Below are positions 13,247 through 17,365 of a stretch of DNA of 17,365 nt, piece after piece; the stretch's first letter is position 1, and the number at the start of each line of letters is the position of its first letter. Both the position numbers and the translations under genes were made by a program. The stretch covers positions 1 through 17,365 of the forward strand of contig CAVDLI010000030.1 in assembly GCA_963609725.1 (NCBI GenBank). The letters run 5' to 3'. Under the pieces are notes generated by a model that worked only from the letters and a program-made list of their open reading frames with translations, ran no database searches and was not told where the DNA came from. The stretch is from UBA9732 sp963609725. Its GTDB lineage: Bacteria; Spirochaetota; Spirochaetia; Sphaerochaetales; Sphaerochaetaceae.

Positions 13247-13275
13247 ATTATAACTGAATTCAGTTATAAATTCAA
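13247..13275 (-). promoter_or_regulatory. Fic gene promoter with built-in 22-bp operator, leaderless geometry
   Basis: On the minus strand, TTGAAT (-35, 13270-13275), exactly 17 bp and a consensus TATAAT (-10, 13247-13252), then six bases (AAACAT) to the ATG. A perfect 22-bp palindrome (half-site TTATAACTGAA, 13248-13269, centred on GAATTC) fills the whole spacer and most of the -10. A second, weaker element TTAACTGA-AAAA-CGTTAT lies upstream at 13281-13298. A protein bound at the palindrome would block RNA polymerase. Confidence 0.75.
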
Positions 13276-13348
13276 ATAATATTAACTGAAAAACGTTATA
13301 TTCGTTATTCTCTTCTCTCCTTCATTTTCATTTTTTTGACAAAGCATG

Positions 13349-13405
13349 CTTTATAACCAAAAGATGTCTTTATAACCAAGATATGTCTTTATTACACCTC
13401 TCTTG
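13349..13405. repeat. 19-bp tandem repeat, three units
   Basis: CTTTATAACCAA followed by a GAT.TGT-like stretch starts at 13349, 13368 and 13387, with a period of 19; the third unit is degenerate after CTTTAT. It lies in the 267-nt gap between the Fic gene start and the end of the M16 gene, outside both the promoter and the terminator. Confidence 0.65.
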
Positions 13406-13408
13406 GCT

Positions 13409-13436
13409 TATAAAAAAGGGTCATATAAAAAAGGGT
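13409..13436. repeat. 15-bp direct repeat at the M16 terminator
   Basis: TATAAAAAAGGGT occurs twice (13409-13421 and 13424-13436) with a period of 15. The second copy forms the T-run and stem base of the M16 terminator. The first copy would give a second T-run but has no matching stem arm of its own. Confidence 0.6.
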
Positions 13437-13467
13437 GTTACATAAGTATAAACTTAATGCAACACCC
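13427..13467 (-). terminator. Intrinsic terminator of the M16 protease gene
   Basis: On the minus strand, GGGTGTTGCATTAAG, loop TTTATA and CTTATGTAACACCC form a long stem (seven perfect base pairs at the foot, then a G-T pair, three pairs, one bulge and three pairs). T6 follows. It begins 41 nt after the stop codon at 13508. Confidence 0.85.
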
Positions 13468-13507
13468 AAAAACGGCTCACAAAGAGCTTGAAATTTAGTA
13501 TTTAGTC

Positions 13508-16500
13508 TTAGTCAGCTGCAAAAGCTGTAATTAGTTTAGCCAGTTGTGCTCTAGTCATAGTTCCATTTGGATCCAAAAGACCGTCAACTGTATCAATGAA
13601 ACCGTACTCAAGACCAAAACCAATTATGCTTTCGTATCCTTCTGGGATTTGGTCAGCATCTGGATATGACTCTTGAAGATCAGCAAGGCTAACAGGAATT
13701 CCAACAGCTTGGCAGAAATAGTAAGAGTAAAGTACAGCCTCAAATCTTGAAAGCTCTGTGTCAGCAGGATCTGCAGGAAGAATTCCATATTGAGAGAGGA
13801 AAGCAACAGCAGCCTCTGGATTGCGGTCTCCTCCAATCATCATGTAGAAGAATGCTGCAAGATCTCCAAGAGTTGCACTGTCATTTACGCCAAATGCAGA
13901 GTCTGATACAAGTGCCATAAAGCCGTTTTCAAAAGCAAAACGCACATCATCATAGTAGTCATCACCCTCAGAAATATCAGACAAGACAACATTTGAAGAA
14001 TCTTGAACCCCAAACGGGTTGATAATTTCTTCATACATGTCTGAGTACTTTAATATAGCAGCGGCCCCACCAGATGTAGCATAAATTCCGTTATCAACAA
14101 GAGCTTTATATGCTGCTGCATAATCAGAAACCTTTTCTGCTGTAATGCCTTTTAATTCTTGCATATATTCTGTTTTCTTCTCTTGTGGAATATTAGAAAT
14201 ATGGTTGAGAATTGCACTTAAAGCACCAGAAAGTTCTCCTGAAGCAGTTGCATAACTTGAATAACTTGAAAGAATGTATCCATCAAGAGTCTCTTGGTCT
14301 AGAGACTCAAGACTTTCCATGAAAGCCGGAAGTCCTGCGTAGACTTCAAAAGTTTCTTGAATGTTAGGATCTCTATAAGTGTAAAGGTAAATACCGGCAT
14401 CAGCTGCTGCAGTGTATGCACCATAAACGCCATATTGGTCTCTTAACATTGGAAGCAAATAGTTGTCATTAATGAGACTTGAAATTGCGTCAAGGTCTGC
14501 TGTGTATTCTTCAAGGCCCATATTCTCATAAGAAGCAAACATAAAGTTGAAGTTTACATTGCTGTCAACAATCAAAGCTAAAGAATTGCCCATTTTGTCA
14601 AACTCGTACTCTTGAGTTGGAACTTCATAATGATTGAGTTTTGCAACAAAATCATTTGCAACTTTAGTATGATTTTCATTACTCTCTTCACTTCCTGCAA
14701 AAGCTATTATTGCTTTGTAAGAGTTGTTAAGATTGCTCTGAATATACTGTAAAGCAGCAACAACAGTCTCTGGGTCTTCTTTAAGAACTTGAGATACAGA
14801 GTCCAAGAAATAGTAGTAATCAAGGTAATTAAGATATGAATAATAAGCTAAGCTTTCATCAGCTGTAGACAGCATATCATAGATAACTACATTGTAACTT
14901 GCATTGTTGATTGTAGACTTGAGTGATTGTTTCAAGTTTGCAACAGTGTCAGAAATACGTTTAATATCGAACTGACTATCAAATAAGATTTCTCCAACCA
15001 CGTCATAAGAATCTTTCATGTCTTCATCAAGAGATATGAAACTAATTCTAATAAACGGATAATACTCGTCATTCTCATCATTATCTACAACAGAAGATTT
15101 GATTGTAATGTTATAAAGATAACGGTTAATTAACGTTGAAAGTTGAGTTCTAGTATGCTCTGAAGTATCAAGCTCTCCAAGAAGATCAATGTAAAGCTTA
15201 AAATAGTGAAGCATATCTTTCTCAATCCAGTCAGCATTAAGCATAAGAGTTGCATAACCAATGCCAGTTGTATCACATTGTGCAAAAATTCTTCTAATTC
15301 CGTCATCACCCATTTCGTCTGTGATGTCGTAAATTCTGTACTCTTCAGGAAGGCTCTCAACAGTAACAGCTTGAAGTTGTCTTACATAAGACTCTGCATT
15401 GTCTTCAACTTCCTCTTCTACCACAGGGGTTGCAATAGCTTGAAGCTCTTCATCTGACATAGAAGCCTTGATTTGTGCAAGTTTCTCTTTAAGAGCTGCA
15501 TCTTTTTGTTCTTTTAAGCCAGCAACAGCTTTTGTTGTTGCCAAAGCAGTTCTGTTGTTATCAAGAATATATTTCTTAATAGCTTCAATAAAAGTCCCGT
15601 CTTGAACATAAGTATTGAAATTATCAATAGAATCAATGTAATTCATGTATCCAAAGAGATTTCCAATACCTGCCCAATAGTAAAGGATGTTAGGAATTGT
15701 GCTAATTCCAATTTCACTGTCTTCTGTTGTAAGCATGATAGAAAGCTTAAAAGCAGCAATGATTGCATCAACAGCATCTTGGTCAAATCCATTTTCGTAA
15801 ATGTATGATATAGAATTATCAACAGTTTGCTTAAAGGTTTGAGCATCTTCTGCGTTTACATTATTTGCATAAAAATAAAGAATGGATTCTGGGCCTGAGA
15901 AATCAATATAACAGCCAAATGAACCATAAGGGATTGCTGTTTTAAGATTTTCCATAAGAACAGAACTTGAATCCCCAATTAAAGTTGAAAGAAGGTCAAC
16001 AACAGAAAGCTCTTCTTCTGAAAGATTTCCCAATACATATCCATAATAGATTGTTGCAGCTTTATCTGTATTAGAAGATGCTTCTACAGCATATTCATAA
16101 GTCTTTTCAACTGGTTCAGTAATTGGTGTATATCCAGAATCTACGAAATCATAAGTTGTTTTGTCATATTTTGAGAAATAACCGTCTAACAACTCTAAGA
16201 ATGCATCAATATTTTCAATCTTTCCATAAAGACAAGTAACTGAGTTGGATGGTGTGTAATATTCTTCATGGTACTTAACCAAATCTTCCCATGTCATTTC
16301 TGGGATGTGGTCCGGGTTTCCACCACTACTGTTGCCTGCAATACTACCTGGGAAGATAGTGTTTTTGAAATTATAAGATGAAGCTGTCTCTCTTGTATAC
16401 GACCCAAGCATTTCACTATATACAGTGCCTTCAATTGTGAGATTTCCATCTTCGTCTAAGCTGTATCTCCATGCTTCTTCATCAAAGATAGACTTATCTG

Positions 16501-16999
16501 TACTAATCATTGGATTAAAACAGCTGTCTGTATAAAAATCTGCATACTTAAGAAGTTGGTCTTCAGACAAAGACGCAATTGGATAAGTTGTCATAAAACT
16601 ATAAGTGCTAGCATTCATGTAAGTGTTGTACGTTTGGAAACTCAAGTTAAAGAAAAGAGTTTTTGAAGGATACTTTTCTGAGCCATCAAGAGTTGAGTGT
16701 TCAAAAACGTGAGGAACTCCTGTGTCTGTCTCAGCGGGGGTCTTAAATCCAATTTCAAAGACTCTGTTTGTATCTTCATTTGAAAGGTACAGTACTTGTG
16801 CACCAGTTTTAATGTGCTCGTAAAGAATTGTATCACAACCAATTAAGTCAAAACGACCAACATTTGTGACTACAAAGCCATCAACAACATCTCCCACATT
16901 TGGTAACGTTGTTTGCATTGTGTTGCGCTCAACAATTGACTGCGCAAAAAGCGAGAAAATTGTGAGTAAACAAAAGAGAACGGTAAGTAATTTTTTCAT
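13508..16999 (-). CDS. Secreted M16C (PreP-like) metalloprotease with C-terminal SLH-like motifs
   Basis: This 1163-residue zinc protease degrades peptides within a closed chamber if it follows its family. The N-terminus (1-20, MKKLLTVLFCLLTIFSLFAQ) is a signal peptide with no clear lipobox cysteine after it. The inverted zinc motif HVFEH is at 97-101, the distal ligand is Glu196 in EGTVYSEM, and EEAWRYSL precedes it as in PreP. The middle and second half (to about 1000) form the remaining M16 domains with no second zinc site, as expected. The last 160 residues resemble three S-layer homology units (YYDDVRFAFENGFM with ATLGDLAAFFYMMIGG; LSRFEAVLYSYYF; YESIIGFGLEYGFI with TMTRAQLAKLITAF). PreP-type enzymes are usually about 970-1000 residues, so this tail is an addition. 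Location outside the inner membrane is inferred. The AGGAG ribosome site is eight bases before the ATG; an upstream ATGGAATGA overlaps the start. Confidence 0.92.
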   Translation of the reverse strand: MKKLLTVLFCLLTIFSLFAQSIVERNTMQTTLPNVGDVVDGFVVTNVGRFDLIGCDTILYEHIKTGAQVLYLSNEDTNRVFEIGFKTPAETDTGVPHVFEHSTLDGSEKYPSKTLFFNLSFQTYNTYMNASTYSFMTTYPIASLSEDQLLKYADFYTDSCFNPMISTDKSIFDEEAWRYSLDEDGNLTIEGTVYSEMLGSYTRETASSYNFKNTIFPGSIAGNSSGGNPDHIPEMTWEDLVKYHEEYYTPSNSVTCLYGKIENIDAFLELLDGYFSKYDKTTYDFVDSGYTPITEPVEKTYEYAVEASSNTDKAATIYYGYVLGNLSEEELSVVDLLSTLIGDSSSVLMENLKTAIPYGSFGCYIDFSGPESILYFYANNVNAEDAQTFKQTVDNSISYIYENGFDQDAVDAIIAAFKLSIMLTTEDSEIGISTIPNILYYWAGIGNLFGYMNYIDSIDNFNTYVQDGTFIEAIKKYILDNNRTALATTKAVAGLKEQKDAALKEKLAQIKASMSDEELQAIATPVVEEEVEDNAESYVRQLQAVTVESLPEEYRIYDITDEMGDDGIRRIFAQCDTTGIGYATLMLNADWIEKDMLHYFKLYIDLLGELDTSEHTRTQLSTLINRYLYNITIKSSVVDNDENDEYYPFIRISFISLDEDMKDSYDVVGEILFDSQFDIKRISDTVANLKQSLKSTINNASYNVVIYDMLSTADESLAYYSYLNYLDYYYFLDSVSQVLKEDPETVVAALQYIQSNLNNSYKAIIAFAGSEESNENHTKVANDFVAKLNHYEVPTQEYEFDKMGNSLALIVDSNVNFNFMFASYENMGLEEYTADLDAISSLINDNYLLPMLRDQYGVYGAYTAAADAGIYLYTYRDPNIQETFEVYAGLPAFMESLESLDQETLDGYILSSYSSYATASGELSGALSAILNHISNIPQEKKTEYMQELKGITAEKVSDYAAAYKALVDNGIYATSGGAAAILKYSDMYEEIINPFGVQDSSNVVLSDISEGDDYYDDVRFAFENGFMALVSDSAFGVNDSATLGDLAAFFYMMIGGDRNPEAAVAFLSQYGILPADPADTELSRFEAVLYSYYFCQAVGIPVSLADLQESYPDADQIPEGYESIIGFGLEYGFIDTVDGLLDPNGTMTRAQLAKLITAFAAD

Positions 17000-17083
17000 T
17001 CCATGCTCCTGTAAGAAACTGCATCAAAATGCATCAAGACAATTTTTTATCTCCAAAGCCATACTGTTTTAAGCCATGCCTTC

Positions 17084-17103
17084 AAATAAATTGCAATTTA
17101 TTT
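17084..17103 (-). repeat. 20-bp palindrome in the M16 leader
   Basis: AAATAAATTG/CAATTTATTT is a perfect inverted repeat centred on TTGCAA. It would lie about 20-40 nt into the M16 mRNA if the promoter at 17131 is right. Its arms differ from the GAGGTT family; only the TTGCAA centre is shared. Confidence 0.6.
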
Positions 17104-17130
17104 TGCTACAGTTTCAATTTGATTGAAGCA

Positions 17131-17159
17131 ATTATATGAACAATTGAATATTTATTCCA
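17131..17159 (-). promoter_or_regulatory. Candidate promoter of the M16 protease gene
   Basis: On the minus strand, TGGAAT (-35, 17154-17159), a 17-bp spacer and consensus TATAAT (-10, 17131-17136). The leader would be about 125 nt. The -35 is weak, so the assignment rests mainly on the -10. The rest of 17000-17329 holds this leader, a palindrome and the promoter of the next gene; I see no small gene in it. Confidence 0.45.
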
Positions 17160-17220
17160 TGCTTTGCTAGGCCTATTTTACTTTTCAATCCTTGCCAATT
17201 TTCAACGCCATTTCAAGCGG

Positions 17221-17249
17221 TTTTGTAAAAAGTCATTGTGTGATATACT
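17221..17249 (+). promoter_or_regulatory. Candidate promoter of the right-edge gene
   Basis: TATACT (17244-17249) forms the -10, with a TG nearby. TTTTGT at spacing 17, or TTGTAA at spacing 15, may serve as -35. The leader of about 75 nt contains AAGAGATTTTTGCAAA (17279-17294), which resembles half of the palindrome family. Confidence 0.4.
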
Positions 17250-17329
17250 CCTTTTGTAAAACATCCAGGACTCATTCAAGAGATTTTTGCAAATTTTGAA
17301 AAGTTGTTCCAAGAAAGGGGGAAAAGGTT

Positions 17330-17365
17330 ATGAAGAAAACAGCCTCAATTGTGCTACTTTTATGC
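17330..17365 (+). CDS. Start of an exported protein gene, cut by the window end
   Basis: Only twelve codons are present: M-K-K-T-A-S-I-V-L-L-L-C. The two lysines followed by a hydrophobic run look like the start of a signal peptide. The cysteine at position 12 is too early to be called a lipoprotein site with confidence. The purine-rich AAGGGGGAAAAGG precedes the ATG as ribosome site. Nothing can be said about its function. Confidence 0.55.
   Translation, partial: MKKTASIVLLLC

Overview
The window is AT-rich bacterial chromosome with short intergenic spaces. The gene set is a fermentative, anaerobic-looking spirochaete set: a short MetK, an M29 aminopeptidase, a DUF362 protein with two ferredoxin clusters, an MnmA of a cysteine-rich type, a DksA-like protein, a secreted M16 protease and an Rpn-type nuclease tail. 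A host-associated Treponema is my best guess. It rests on family resemblance only, with no marker gene to prove it. A run of ten N at 9599-9608 shows this is a draft scaffold.

Layout, left to right. The 3' end of an Rpn-family gene (1-278) is followed by a minus-strand tRNA-Gly(GCC) with its own promoter and terminator. Next are metK (+) with a roughly 100-nt structured leader, and an ArsB/NhaD/SLC13-type permease (+). A strong A/T palindrome region separates these from the minus-strand biotin ECF transporter operon bioY-bioM-bioN. mnmA (+) is divergent from bioY across a very compact overlapping promoter region. It converges on a minus-strand cluster read trmJ-like, DUF362-ferredoxin, M29 aminopeptidase. 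Divergent from trmJ is an AI-2E-family permease (+), followed by a dksA/traR-like gene (+). Then come a minus-strand HTH-Fic protein with a palindromic operator in its own promoter, and a large minus-strand M16C (PreP-like) protease with C-terminal SLH-like motifs. At the right edge a new plus-strand gene begins with a signal peptide.

The genes do not form one pathway. BioYMN is a self-contained biotin importer. MnmA and TrmJ modify tRNA beside a tRNA gene region. MetK supplies the methyl donor SAM used by TrmJ-type enzymes. The DksA-like protein and the Fic protein are likely regulators.

The least explained signal is non-coding. A family of hairpin palindromes built on AAGAGGTTTTTGC / GCAAAAACCTCTT occurs about seven times. 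Copies sit in 5' leaders near predicted transcription starts, or overlap stop codons, and none has a U-tract. Three genes (bioY, trmJ, fic) have a -10 box only 6-7 nt before the ATG, as in leaderless mRNAs. The start codon of bioN lies inside a 16-17 bp tandem repeat in which most units carry an ATG. No CRISPR array, rRNA, insertion sequence or prophage was seen.
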